The notes below the pieces were generated by a model, which saw only the letters and a program-made list of their open reading frames with translations, ran no database searches and was not told the DNA's origin. A DNA stretch of 64,000 nucleotides from Nissolia schottii (lineage: Eukaryota; Streptophyta; Magnoliopsida; Fabales; Fabaceae), in the NCBI GenBank assembly GCA_003254905.1, contig QANU01034901.1, positions 143,226 to 207,225 on the forward strand. Reading direction: 5' to 3'. How positions within the stretch are numbered: position 1 is the first letter of the stretch; the number at the start of each line of letters is the position of its first letter. Below are positions 34,301 through 48,387 of the stretch, one piece after another. A program made the position numbers and the translations under genes.

Positions 34301-36120
34301 ACGAGAGAAAGATAATTTAATTAGATTTCTATTAAACATTATAAATATCGAATAGATTATATAGTTGTGTGTGTATATATATATTTTGTGGTGTATTTTT
34401 TTTTCATTCATTGTGAAATAAATAGCAGTGGGAGAGTAATATANATGTATGTTTGTGAAGGAGGGTGAATTTATTTATAGGCTAAAAATCTAACGGCCAA
34501 AAATCGACGACAAAAATAAAATTACAATCAATCAAATATTTACAAGATTATAATTCAAATCAAATCATTTACAATCATTAACACACACATTATCATAATT
34601 TTTTAGGAAAAGAGAAATAAAAGAAAAATGATCCATGGATGACAGTATTCACCATAGGCAAAAGAATTCAAGACAATCAAGTATAATTATGAGTGTACAA
34701 AAGTGAAGTTTGTTTAAGTTTGAAAAAGCAGTGGATTTGAGCAAAAATTAGAATAAGAGAGGACACATGATGAAAGGAAAAAGATAGGGAGAGTTGAACA
34801 GAAAAAAATTTGAGGGGGCTGGCCCGTGTCTATGTGGAGAGGTGGGGGACCATACTAGAAAGCAGTTAGATGAAATAAATTAAGAAAAATATCCGAGAGA
34901 ATTATTTAGTCAACTTATATGAATATCAATACTTTTTTTTATATTCTTAAAAATTGTAAAGTATTATTTATTAAAATTGATAGATTAATAAGTAAATTAA
35001 TGAATTAAATTTACCAAACATTAATCATAGATTAAAAAGAGAATGAAATTATTTAAGGCTATTAAAATCTTAATTTAAATCTTAAAATTTTACAATATTA
35101 TAATTTTAAAGATGTTATTTGATTTTATTATCATCAATTGAATCAAATAATTTTACAATTTAAATCATTCTATAATTTTGCATCTTACATTTTTATAAAC
35201 TCTTCTAATCTTATATAACATGTCCTTCGAATCATCACTAGAGTCTAGAGACATGGAGGGAGTTGAATGGCGTGGGGCCCACCGGGAAGAAGGCACATAT
35301 AGGGGTGTCAGAGACTTTGCCATTTTGAGGCGAGCACAGTCAGCGTCAGCCTTAATAACACGTGGACCTCATTCCTAATTTGGCAATCCCCCCTTTAAAC
35401 AAGTCACGTCCCAAGTTACAAGTCTCCACTCCCCAGCCTCACCAAATGATAAAGAATTATGCTAATAAAAATTGAATTTATATATCGAACTAATTAAAAA
35501 GACCATTGTCTTTTATTTTGTTTTCCTCTGTGATTAAATACTTTTGAAAAAACCGTACTCGGTATAGCTGGATGAGGATGGGGATGTTATTGTCACGTCT
35601 CTCACTTCTTCTAAGATAGTGTGCTTAAAAACGACGGTCCTTCTGCAAATGCAATATGACAAATGTATAAATCAAAAGGACACTTGGTTTTTTTAATAGG
35701 ACGTTTACTAGTGAATATAATTACAAATTTAATTTACAGCTTCTCCTTTACAGAATGTACGTGACCACTGTTCGTTGATATCAAATTGCTTTCATCATTG
35801 TCACGAAGACGATGTGGGAATTAAAGTTTGCTGATCATGGACATGGTATTAGATACGTACATATATTCTTTGCACAAATTATTATTTTAAGACTAAAAAT
35901 TAGTGTAAATATCAAATTTTCTCTTTAGAACGGATCAGGAAACCACACTAACGTCATGTGATGAAATAACCCTCCTCTGTTCTTTGAAGCATGAGTTGAA
36001 GTCACGCGAAGTGTCTGACTAGTTGAAAAGTCAAATGATGACTTACATTTGGTAAAAGCTGGGGAAAAAAACCTCTCAACATCATCTATTCTCTAGTAGT
36101 TATCATCATCTATTCCCACA
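31336..36120. other. AT-rich intergenic DNA, no gene seen
   Basis: No coding region could be supported. At about 31510-31930 purine-rich words (GTTTGG, GAGAGAAAAAA, GAAAATGAAG) face complementary pyrimidine-rich words ending CAAACAAAGTG, which may be a decayed MITE. Opposing short frames at 33753-34133 show no known domain. Confidence 0.4.
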
Positions 36121-36124
36121 TAGT

Positions 36125-36665
36125 TATCAAATTTTCGAGTTAACTCTTAAACTCTTACGAGTTTATGAGTTTATGTCTTAAAATTGAGTTAACTTACTTA
36201 ACAACTCGAACTTGAGTAAACTTAGGCGAGCTCGGATAAACTCATGAGTTCACTATTTTAGTCAAAATTTAGTGTCTCAAACCTCAAAACACAATATTTT
36301 CTAAAAGTCACTCTTAATTAGGATATTTAAATAGAATATATTGACATCTTGACTTATGTTAGGTTGATTTATAACATTATGAATTTTGGATATGTTATTT
36401 TTTATGCGAGTTTAATTTATTTGATATACTTTATGACGTATGTTTTCTTAATTATGATTTGAAAATGACATTGTGACTTATATTTTACTTTATTATAATT
36501 TTAATATATTATATTAACGTATTATAAATATTTTTATTAATATTTTTATAATAAATAACCTCATACGAATTTATGAGTCAAGTTTACGATTTAGGTTTAC
36601 TTATGCTTCACGAGTTTAGGTAAACTTGTGACTTGTGAGTTTAATAAACTTGATTCTCACATTAT
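36125..36665. repeat. Possible decayed repeat rich in GAGTTTA/TAAACTC words
   Basis: Both ends are rich in ACTCTTAAACTC, GAGTTTATGAG and related words in both orientations around an AT-rich centre. This resembles a degenerate inverted-repeat element. Borders and target duplication are not clear. Confidence 0.3.
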
Positions 36666-38099
36666 ATAGAAAAAAAAAAACACTCAAATCTATACTATTG
36701 AAACTCATTCTCAATTCTTTAGGTCATAGTCCAATTTAAACTAATTCAAATCATTTAAGTTGATTTTAAGGCGCACCATCTTTTATAAATGTCATGGAAA
36801 AGTGCCGTGGTAACATTAACTGAAACAATTTACAAATCTTTTAATTAAATCACTTTAAAGTTCAATTCCTAAATTAGCTTAAAAGTTAAATCAAAAGCAC
36901 GTACGTGTGTTTGAAAACAAGTGGAGACGATTATGTACAAGTTAAGTTAAAAAATTTAACATCAATACATCGTTTCTGATTAATGTTTGGTAATAATTAG
37001 TGTATACCTCGAATTCGTATAGTTGTTCAAACTAAAGGGAAGAAGTTGCGAAAGAGGAGGAACTCAATTTGAGAAATGATATGATGAGTATCATTTATAA
37101 TAATTTTGAGATTAATAATTATGCTAGTAAAGGAATGAAGTAAAGCACATCCTCCATCTGCTCTAAATTATATATCGTTTTAGTTAAATGTATAAATATT
37201 ACAAAATTTATAATTAAGAGTAGTTTAAGAAATAATTTTATTAAATTACTCTAATTTAAGTTTTTTTTTACAATTAAGAGATAGAAAATATTAAAAGGTT
37301 ATTTTATTTAAGATTTTAATAAATTAAAAATATGTTTAAAAATTTTAACAATAAATATCACTTGAAATTATGAAAATGACAAATAATTTATTTAAAAAAA
37401 TGACTAAAGTAACAAATAAATTATAAAAAAAGAATAATAAATTTTACACCTTAAAAATTACTCTTATCATAACATTACTCCTTGGTTGCATATTGCGCAT
37501 CAACCTCCAACTAAGAGGAGAAAAATAAAGTTGTCACTATTAAAAAGTTTCAACTTTCAACCACCACACATGGGAAAAAGCAGAATTTCAAAAGCGACTG
37601 CATATGCCCCACTTGATGCAGCTCCATTATTATGCTGATGATCACAGACCCAACAACAAAAAGATTAATTTTTTTCCAATTTGGTCTTGATGCCTTCCTT
37701 AATTAGAATATCTAATTTGGATATAAATCCTGCGGCAAGATATGCCCATGGCTAAACATACTGTACATTTTCATGAATTAATCAGGATTCTTTGTCAATT
37801 AGTCATGCGTGTGTGAGAGAGGTACACGCATCTAATTAATTAAATTCTCTTCAGTTATTAAACACAGATATTAAACTTAGATATGAATACTAACTCTTAA
37901 GTTGTACCAAAAAAGTTCAATTATTAAGAAATACATTTCTTATAATATTTTTAATATTTAACTCTGCAAATCTGTGAGAACAATATCTCTCATTATTTTA
38001 TTAATAAAAAACTAACCAGTAAGTTGTTGCAAACTAATTAAGATAGTTTGTTGACTGGCCCAAAAAGTAGGTGAGGCTCACATCTGATTGTTACCCTTG

Positions 38100-38101
38100 A
38101 G

Positions 38102-38134
<33 letters not shown>

Positions 38135-38136
38135 CT
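38100..38136. repeat. 7-bp tandem repeat (AGAGTTG)
   Basis: About five consecutive AGAGTTG units, followed by diverged ones. Confidence 0.8.
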
Positions 38137-38563
38137 TGTGACTTGAGATCATCTTGAGTTAGAGAATATGTACATTTTACTGGGACAATCATTTTGGGAA
38201 TTCTTTGAGGTTAAAGTGTTAAACAAATTTGTTCAATCTCAGGGATGGAACCACCTTATAACATAAAAATAAAATTTAATGGAAACTATAGGAATGTCAT
38301 TGACCAGTCTATATCAGCCATGTGTGAGCTGGGTTAGAAATTAAGAAGCTACATGTTAGCCTACGCTATGTTACATCTGTTACAATTTGTCTCCTTTCAT
38401 CTGCATCCATATAACCATAAAAGTGGGTTCCAGAATTCCCACAGAGCTGGTTGAAAATGATGACTGATTATTATAGAATTATATAAAATTGCAATTTTTG
38501 TCATCATTCATGGTTCCAAACTATATACTTAAAAAGAAACCTAATCAGCAGAAAATTTGTAGA

Positions 38564-38768
38564 TATAAGTCACGTAAAATTGTTAACTTATAATTTTCTC
38601 CTATTTATTTGTTTTAGCTTAAAAAAAAACTATATATTTGCTAACTAGTTTCATTGCATCTAAATATAAGTCACGTAAAATTGTTAACTTATAATTTTCT
38701 CCTACTTATTTGTTTTAGCTCAAAAAAAAAAAAACTATATATTTGCTAACTAGTTTCATTGCATCTAA
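38564..38768. repeat. About 100-bp direct tandem duplication
   Basis: Two adjacent copies starting ATATAAGTCACGTAAAATTG and ending TTTCATTGCATCTAA. They differ by a few substitutions and by the length of one poly-A run. Confidence 0.85.
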
Positions 38769-39738
38769 CTTTTAACTTTAAGTCATGTCATTTATTATAT
38801 CAGTAACCATTAACCAACTTATAGTATGTTTGAATTTTCGTTTGTAAAACTCCAAATTATGATTTGAGCAAAACTTATAGCTCGGTGTTGGTGCCTCATT
38901 GATTCCTTACTAATGAGTGAGGACTAAGTAGAGAAATTTTCTGTAGCTAATCCTCAAATTTTTTTTTTGGTAGAAGTTGTATTTCTGACGAACATATTAA
39001 CATAAAATTCCTTTCATAACGCACCTTATTTAATGTCTATGAATTTTCACTTGAAACCTAAGACTAATTATATGAAGACATGGAGGATTGAGTTGTAAAG
39101 TGGAAGGTGAGATATGTTCAGGTGGCGACATTTATTTATGTGCATTAAAGTGAAGAAATAGTGGGGAATGGAGGCTTATTACACAACACATGGTGGCCGT
39201 ATGAGTTTGTCAAATCCATTATATGAATGTCACTCTCAGCTTACCCGTAAATAGGAGCAAACAGGGGGTTCAAACCCCCACACACAACGAAATTGGAGAG
39301 TAACAATGAAAAATGCCACAATAATGCAAATATGAATCCAAAAATCCAATATGGTCCTCAATCTACCGCCTCAACCACAATGGGTCTACAAATACAGCTG
39401 GAAAACAACCCTTTGCAATGCATGCACCTCTCTCCTTTTTTCATGATTTTTTTTTTGTTACGAATAAATAATGTTTTAACAATAAAACTAGCGTATTAAT
39501 TTTATCTTTTGATATTACAAATTTAAAATAACTTTCAACGTGCATATTAATCACATAAAATTTGCTACAGTTTTTGGTCATGGTTAATAGTTGAGACACT
39601 AATTGTTACAAAAATGAACTCACCAAATTTTAATCAAGTTCGAGTTATCGTCACCACGTACAAGAGTGGAGGCAAGTTTTCTTCCAGTTTTTATCACTCG
39701 CTTCACTACCAACAAAATTATATATATAAGAAAAGTAG

Positions 39739-39890
39739 AGTGTTATTTTAACTTTAAAGTTGGTGTAAACACTTAGTCTTTCTCTCATAATACATTATGA
39801 GACTTACATTACATGATGTGAATGAGGGTCACATGCATTATGAGAGAAAAATCTGGTGTTTATACCAATTTTAGTATTAAAAGAACTTTT
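39739..39890. repeat. Palindromic MITE, about 150 bp
   Basis: The left arm contains AAAGTTGGTGTAAACAC and TTTCTCTCATAATACAT. The right arm on the other strand contains AAAATTGGTATAAACAC and TTTCTCTCATAATGCAT. Nearly the whole element is one imperfect hairpin. No coding capacity. Confidence 0.65.
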
Positions 39891-42156
39891 GTGATTATAA
39901 AAAAAAGGGAGAGCCTCAGCAGAGGCACTTGATGATGCGTTACAAAGTGAGGTGCCATGATTGGGGATTGACGTGAATTTTCTTCACTTGTAGTTTCCCT
40001 TCATTTCTGAGGTGGTGAAGCCACTTGACAATGACTATGTCCATGGCGTGCTCCTTATCTATGTATGGAGATTTATTCCAGAGTTGATGTGTGTCACCTT
40101 TCTTATGGTAATTTTGGCTACCATATAGGGCTGCACACCATCTGGTTTAAAAGAAAATTAAATCCAAGTCAATTACCTAAAATTTGATTAACTTGAATTT
40201 TACATTTATAAAAATTGTTCTTTCTTCTTATCAACTCTCCATTACAAATTTCACATTAATACCTATTAGCAACACTTAGCCAACCAATCGTGATGTTTTG
40301 ACATTGCTTACGCGCAACCATGTGGCTATCATCACGACATCATCCGCATCCGACATTGCACAGCCATCCAAATTTAGAACAAATGTTAGATTAAACAAAA
40401 ATTCTATTTTTACACCAAGGTTACTGTAAAAAACTAAAACACCAACTTAAATACTCATAATACATGTGAATTAGTATTTTGGTGTTTTACACCACATTAA
40501 TGTTAGAATAGCACCACTCCAGATTAAAATAGTTTAGAAACATAACATTATACAATCATTGACAATTTGAACAGAAATTATAATAAATAAAAATAAAATA
40601 GCATAACCTACTTTTAATTTATAAGTCAAACGATTATTGTGTTCCATAATTTTGAAAATTAAATTTGGGCCATTGTTTTTTCTTTTTTAACTATTTAGTG
40701 TTGTTTGCGGTTAGCATCGTGTACAGTTTTCCCCGTTTGTGTTTTGCAACGTTTTCTGTTGTTCACACCACCTGGATTAACATACAAACAGGGCCAGCAG
40801 GCGCGTAGCTACAAAGATGAACTAGATAGAATGTGTAGCATTACAAACGTTAATATAAATATAGAACAAAGGATAAATAACTGCCTACTATAGTAATTAC
40901 CTACCATGATTTATCACTTGTTCTCATTTACACAAGACATGCATACAAATTAATCTCTAAAAAATATCCCACTCCATCGTGCCAGATTTCCAACAGGAGA
41001 CCTCTTTAGTATAGTTATAACTCGAATGCTAGTCTCGCCTTAGAACTGCTTTCGAGACACAGTAAAAGATTAACACGTCTGGTAGTGTACATCGATGACG
41101 CAGGAGCACCAGTGACCCGCCTAAGTTTAGAGGAGAGAAAAATCAACATACTTGTGTACCCAAAAAAAAAAAATTCAACACATTTTTCAATGCAATAACG
41201 TAAGAAACATTGTCATCCTTTAGTGCTTTTTGGCTCCTTTAGAATTCAAAATGTATAGAATTGTGGATCTTAAATTAGGAATCTGAAATAATATAAACGG
41301 TAATACCTAGCTCGGTATTTGATTCAAATACCTCTCGAACTTTCGTTGTTTTTATCAAGCTGTATATTTTTTGTTTGGATACAATATCAAGCTGTATTTT
41401 AATGAATGCAAACATATCTTATTCCGGTTCTGATTAATGCAAGAATAGTAGCATGGGTTGTTCAACTTTCAACACAGCCAAAAACAAAAACACATAAAAC
41501 ATGGGGTAAAGAAGACAGAAGGCACAAAGTCAACCTGGGAGGGGTGACAATACATCGGTCCATTGCGATAACCAAAAACTCTTCAGGCTGAAAAGTCCTG
41601 TATACAAAAAAAAATTGAAATAATGAAGAATAAATAGTATTACATTAGGCATAAGTACATCTTTAGATTTAGTAAGACTAATTATTATACTATAAGGTTA
41701 ACCAATACAGCATAGCCATAGTTTGTAACGGCTATGCGGTTACAAATTGCGTCTAGCTAATGAATATCGTTGCACTTTTGGGGATAACAATTGTGTACAT
41801 CCACCTAAATTGCCCAGCTCCTCCAGTTATACTACAAGATGGTGGCCCCTTTTTTTAATGGGAAGTGGGTGACTTGGTGGAACGTTGCGACCTGTGATCA
41901 ATGATCTGATTGATCTCTACCGATGATATGCCCTGATAAAATAGTTATTAGTATGTTGAGCTTGTCATCATGATTAATGAATATATTTTTTTTACACATC
42001 TGTAGGCATATTTATTAATTTATGAAATTTATAATAAAAATATAGGCAATAGTAGGCATAAAGCAGACAATACTAGTGGCCTGTACTGTGAAAAAAAAAA
42101 AAAAACACATTAAGCAAAGTATTACATCCCTAACCTAGCACAATTTGTAATTGTGA

Positions 42157-45100
42157 TTAATGGTCTAATTCACAAGTATTGAACTTTATGTAGTCTACCT
42201 TCTGCTGTAAAAGTTTTTGACTGTCACTGAAGTATTGATTTGGATGGTTAATCCCTGCATCGCATGGCATGCCATGAAGAGCTTCAAATGTCAAGGTGCA
42301 AGCCAACTGCATATACAGTACCAATATAATCAGACATCAAAATCCCAATGTTAAAACTGACAATTGAAGTTCAGCAGCTTAAGCCGTGACCTGATAATGT
42401 CTATTCCTCACTTTGTCCATCACATCTTCCATTGCTCTACTATTCACCCCCATTCTGCTCAGAGCAGCTCTTAAATTCTCTTCACTGTTAAATTCAAATG
42501 GGCATCATTAAATATCAGGTCATCTCTACCCAAAAAATAAAATTATCAAAGAATGAGAATTAATAAAAACATTCATTTCATAAATCTACTTCAAAAGTTA
42601 AAATATCTATTTATCATAACAGTGACCTGAAATGTCGATAGGGGCAACCATGATGATCTCCAGTGCCAGGAGTTGATGAAATAATCTTTTGACAAGAATA
42701 GGGAGTATAATCCTGTTACATCCATCAAAACATTACTCGTTGAAATCGATCAAATGTATGCATACAACCACACAGGAAACAAGTGTCTTGTAAGAATAAC
42801 TTTCAAAATACCAAATGGCAATCTCACCATTTGATTTGAAACATCCCAAAATCAGCAATTAAGTTCAAAACTTACAGTTCTCTTCCCTTCCTTTCCGTAA
42901 TTATGCCGTATGTTGTATGCATATTCTTTCTCAAACTTCTCTAAACCAACCTACAAGAAGATCTACATTTAATTAATCATTCAGTGATTTGACAAAAGGA
43001 AAGGAGCATGAGAATGAGAATGATTTACTAGTGACATGGAGAAATAGACAAATTAAACCCAGAACTGATGTAATTCACTAATTCTCTTTCTATTTTTCCA
43101 CTGATGTAAATGGAAATTATACTTAACTTCACATATTTTAAAAAACCAGAAGGAAATGAGTTTGAAAGTTTAGTTTTGTAAGACATAATGTACAAGCATC
43201 ATACTTATACTTACCATTTTAGAGAACTCAGCTCTCCAAAATGCAAGTGCATCATCCAGATTCATGCCAACACCCTACTTACGACAAAAGATGAGTTAAC
43301 ACTTAAGACAAAGATTAAAAAAATAAACAGTAACTAAGAAGAAAAGGGATTAAGAAAACCTTTTGACCACCTAGAAAGAATATCCCCATAAGAAAATTTA
43401 TTCATTTTAAGAGAAGGTATATCAAAATGTATTACTTTGACAGTGGATAATCATCACCATAATCCCTTGTTCCTTAATGTGGAGAATGCTCCATTAAACC
43501 TAAATGAAACCAGTTGAAGTTTGGAAGACCTTTACCACAAACTTCTAAGACCCAGCATATCACAATTATGAACAGCAATGGTTTAAGTTTTTTGAATTTA
43601 TTCTGCATAATCCAGCCAATCATCTTCCCTTCCCCAACCCAGAGCAAGAGAAAGAGAGAAAAGAAATAAGGAAATGAAAAACTGTCAAACTGTAATCAAA
43701 TAAGATACATGGTTGCTGCCCACCCATGTGTAAAAGTAACTGCATGTGATCAAGCCTCATTTAACACTTGTAAGTTTGTAACTGTATAACCTCAACAGTA
43801 AGTTTATTATGCTTGGATGGCACAAAAACGCAACCTTAAGAAATAGGCCTAGTTGCATCCTCCCTCCATGCTTTAAATGATGATCCTCTTTCAACTGCAA
43901 ATAGGTGCTATAAATCAGGACAGATGTGACACAGCAAAATAACAATTTCAGGACTCAACAAGAGAAAGGTAAAAGATAGACAAAGAAAGAAGAAATTATA
44001 CACAGATAATGGGGGAAGAAACACAACATGCAGACCATAATTTGTGACCAATCTCTAACCTTTTCAAATAGGTGACGCATGCACAAAGGAAATGAGCTCT
44101 TAGCAACTTGATCAATGTCCTTTAATGATATCTCAGCACATTCTCTTGGCTGCAGAGGTTCTCAATCAAAGAAATCATTGTCAATCCAATGTCATATAAA
44201 TACCTAAGAGTAGTGATAAATGAAAGAATATAGTGCATCAATTACCTGAGAATAATCAGGACCCAGATAACTTGAACACAGGGCTTCCACAATCTACACA
44301 GAAACCCAGTCAATTTTTCATTTTTTTTTGAAAAGAAATTTTCCTAAAAAAAGAAGAAATAATATATTGACATACAAAGTGCACAACCACACTTACAGGA
44401 GTCAACCTATGTTGCTCTTGTTCTCTGATTGAAGATGTCCATTTTCTGCAACACTTAAAGGCAATTCTATGAATCTTAAGCCAAATAAACCCTAAAATGC
44501 CATTTTAAGAGAAAAAATTATCTAAGAATGCATATGAAAACATTTACTGAGATCCAAATGACCAATGAAACCTGTTTGTCAGGATGAGTGCCTTCGACAG
44601 CTGACTGCGGAATAGTGTGGCTACAAGTGAAACAACCTGGGAAGGAAGCAGAATTGAAAACAAACAATATTTAGAAGAACAAATACTCAATAAAGCAAGA
44701 ACGAATAGACAGTAATTACAATAATCAACCTGATTCATTGCAACATATGCATATCCTTGACTTATAAATACTCTCCGGCCAGCTACAAGATCTGGAACTT
44801 CCTCGAATGGTACCTATATGGAGATGACGGGAACAATACACAAATAAAGTAACCCAGAAAATGATGAGAGAGATAATCTTAGATAAAAATAACAATATGA
44901 AATCTGAGGCAACACGGCAAGTGAGATGGATAAGAACTCTTGCTGTCTAGAAAGTAGGAAAGGACTTCTACATGTCAAGATGATAAAGTCCATCTTTTTC
45001 AAGATCTTCAGTAATCATTTTCTTGTCCCTGAGACCCCTAAATCATAACTACAGGTTAAGAGACTTATCTCTCTCTAACTCTCCTTTGTGTCACACACAC

Positions 45101-47400
45101 ACATCTTTGGAAATCAAAATGAGACCCATGTACATGTTATAACTACTATTTTCCTGACAGCTTTCATATAGTCCTAAATCCTTTTCAAACTAAGTGCTTT
45201 ATTTGTGCTTTTGGGGTGGTTGGGGGGGGGAGGGGGCTTTCCCCGCGGTCATGAGTACAATATTGAATGGATCTTCACAAAAAAAACAGTCATGTCAACC
45301 CCGTTCATGAATTTATTTAGGTGTAATAGAAAACAAAAAAAAAAAGATGACACATACCTTGTAGAAGATAGCATCAGCTGCCAAAAAAGCAAATATAGCG
45401 ACATTAGATTTAAATAAGCAATCAAAACCAGGAAATAAACATAATCTTTGACAAGAAAAATGAGCCACAACTTACAAAAAGAGTTTTCTTTTATACATAA
45501 AATGGCAGTACAAATAATTCACTTGAAAATTCCCAAGATATCTTTTTCAGAAATTAATTGATGAAGCTGGCACATCAGTGGTGGATTCACATATTAAACA
45601 GAACGCAAAAGAAAACATGGATCTTGGGTACCAAAAGACTAATTATATTCCTATTCATTCACCCTCCAGTATGGTGCATGCAAATCATTTTTGCAGAATA
45701 GAGGTACGAAATCATAAAAGGTAGTCATTTTGGGGGGGGGGGGGGGGGNACCAGTGGGTAAAGGCTGACCACGCCCAATGGAACGTGCAACTTGTCCCAA
45801 TTTCTCTTTTATGCTCTGAAAGTTAAAAAATTCAGTTTATTAGGCATCATCTGTTCATAACAGAATCGATTTTGCTCAAGTCCACTTTATAGAAACATTT
45901 AAAATACAAGAATAAAGCAATAAAACAAATGGCATGTGATTACCTCAAATTCCAGATAGCTAACAGCCTTGTAAGGAAGGTCAAATTCTTCCATGATTGC
46001 TCTCTGGACTCATAAGCAAAGTACATGATAATTAGCAATTAACTTGAAATGCAAAAGGCATGTAGTGTAGGCTGATACTACCTGAGCTTCGGCACCTTGA
46101 TGACGAAAACGGTAGCGAAAAAGTGCAGATTCCATAGAAAGGAACCATTTCCTCAATTCCTCCCTAGACATACACGTATTAATTTATTACTTTAGTATAC
46201 AGAATAATTTAGAAATGTCGTTAGGATTTCTTATTACTGTAAGGTTTTCTGTTTCCTAATTTATTTATCCAAAGTCTGAGTAAATTGTCATTCAGGGTTA
46301 ATATGTGCGTTTTATAATATGAGGATCAGTACTTAACTGCTTCTACCACAGACCACATACAAGAGTACTAATGGTCTTAGTCTCTCGTTATTACATTTCA
46401 GGAAATCTCCCATTTATATTGAGAAAGTGTCATTAGTCAAACTGCATGGTATTATTGTGAGAGAGCATACACAAAATAAGGAGAGAGAGCACTTACGTTC
46501 TGCAATAAACAAGACGGAGAACAAAGTGAGATATAATGTCCTTGTTCAGAACCTCCGATGCATGTTGATGTCTCATATTCGTTTTCCACAACTCCTTTAC
46601 CTGTATCATATAAAGGAGTTTCACATAAGAATGATCCATAAAACGAAATCTAATAATTTGACGAATCCGGTGTTTTACCAATTTGTCCATTTCTTCTGGT
46701 TTCTTTCCACGTGACAATCCATCAGAAATTCCCTTGAGAACTGCAAGAAGAAACAATAGCCATCAATGATTAGAAATACGCATTGCAACACTTCAAAAAT
46801 ATCATGTGTACGTGGCAACAGAAATTGAAGAAACACGTACAAATAATGTGCACAATTCTGATACTAATTCAAATTCAATACCAGAAAAAGAAAGAACAAA
46901 TAGAAGTTCAAATATAGCTTGCAAATTTTTACTTCACACAACAGAAATTGGAAAAAGCGATTGCAGATTTCGGATCTTCACTTCAAAACAACACTCAAAT
47001 TAACGCACGCCTGCATAGCCAGATCTCAGCTTATTTACCTTTCACCTCTCGTTTCTTCAATATAACAAAAAAAATAAAGAATACCAGAGCACCGAAAACA
47101 GTTAAAATCAGATGAGATTACGCAAACCCTAGGTAGCAAAACAGCGAGCATTTGAAACACAACAGATCTTTCGAATCGGAAGAAGCAAAACAGAGTAAAG
47201 TCACACAATAGGCAGAAAAAACAGAAGAGATTTCGGAAGGTAGAAGAAGATTGACCTCGGAGGCGGTCGATGGCGAAAGACTCGAAGTCTTCGAGCCTGA
47301 CTTCGAGGGCGGGTGCGGAGCGATAGAGGGGAAGGGTTGGAGCGGAAACGACGTCGGAGGAGGAGGAGGTCCTGTGAGACTGAGATCGAACAGCCTGCAT
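42157..47400 (-). CDS. PRIM2: DNA primase large subunit (18 exons)
   Basis: Exons (minus): 47400-47256, 46740-46679, 46600-46497, 46163-46082, 46003-45944, 45815-45752, 45377-45358, 44813-44730, 44636-44572, 44445-44397, 44293-44246, 44149-44060, 43894-43835, 43274-43215, 42950-42876, 42712-42627, 42484-42391, 42306-42157. They total 1398 bases, giving 465 residues in one continuous frame. The protein is the regulatory subunit of the primase that, with DNA polymerase alpha, makes RNA-DNA primers in the nucleus. The four cysteines expected to hold the 4Fe-4S cluster are present: C284 (F-P-L-C-M-R-H), C363 (Y-S-C-Q-K), C379 (H-G-C-P-Y-R-H-F) and C419 (L-A-C-T-L-T-F-E). Length is normal. The exon 6 donor (GT at 45750-45751) abuts an N and a 17-base poly-G run. 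The last exon reads through a possible donor (CAGAAG|GTAGAC), so the final 13 residues could differ if a further exon is used. Confidence 0.93.
45732..45749. repeat. Poly-G run with an N, next to a splice donor
   Basis: About 17 G bases followed by N, directly inside intron 6 of the primase gene. Homopolymers of this length are often misassembled, so intron length here is unreliable. Confidence 0.8.
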
Positions 47401-47640
47401 CGTTTCTTTCTCTTCTCTTGTGCGGCGGCGAAACCAGAGGAGTTGCTTCTTCCCAGAATCTCAGTTTCTAAATCGCGCGCCAAATAATTGGGTCTCGGAG
47501 AGCAAAATGGCGGGAAATGAATCTTCCTTTTACTTTTCTTTCTTTCTTTTATTTTCTTGGGTAGTGTTGAGAGCAAGGAGAAAGGTCCAGTATTAAAAGA
47601 AAATGGAAGAGAGAAAGTGGGCTTTTTGTTGGGCCTGATA

Positions 47641-48387
47641 AATTAAGGGGCTAACCGTGTATATGTTTCGTCAATAACATCCTTTATGAAATAAAATTAT
47701 ATACCAGAATATGAAAAGATTATCAATTATTTGTAGGGAAATTTTTAGTTAAACCCTTTTAATGATTATTTATTCTGAATAAAAAAATATCTTTATCTAA
47801 GGGGTAATATTAAAATTTTAACCAGCCTTACATCATCATCATCAAGAAGTTTTATATTATAATTTGTATCATATTAGACGTGACAAACAAAATCTTAATC
47901 AGATAGCAATATTCAACAAACATTCACAAAATACTTATAAATAACTTGTCAATATTAAAAAATAAAATAAAAGATAACAACATAAATTATGCTTCTTCCT
48001 TTGGTACCCATATTTTTACAACGATATTAATACCTCTTTATATTTTAACGGTCATGATTTACTTTTAGATTTAAAATAATAAGTATTTAGAGTTAATGGG
48101 ATACGTGGTTGATTCTTAGCCATATATAATCATAGGACACCAGTATCCTTGAATTTGATGAGATATCAAAATAATCCCCATAAATAATTTATATATATAT
48201 ATATATAAACATCCCTTTATATATATAACTCAATAATCACTTACAAAATTGTTGTGAGATGAATATTTTATTGAAGACTAAACTATTAATTTTGTCTTTC
48301 AAAGATATACACGTGGTATTGAATAAGTTCTTTAAAGATGTTAAGGTAACCCTAACAAGTCCACTAAAGACTTGCGTCAAATAAATC
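47641..48387. other. AT-rich spacer upstream of the primase gene
   Basis: No gene seen. It contains a short (TA)n run near 48190 and ends with AAATC (48383-48387), the probable left target duplication of the next element. Confidence 0.5.

Larger units (their letters stand above)
36666..42156. other. Gene-poor DNA 3' of the primase gene
   Basis: Apart from the repeats listed separately, I see no gene. Short frames (39293-39499, 40705-40893, 41406-41591) have no recognisable domains. The last few hundred bases before 42157 should hold the 3' UTR of the primase gene on the minus strand. Confidence 0.4.

Noticed and set aside
47118..47576. 152-codon minus-strand frame overlapping the primase start
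   Set aside because: Shadow frame of exon 1; the other frame continues into 17 supported exons.
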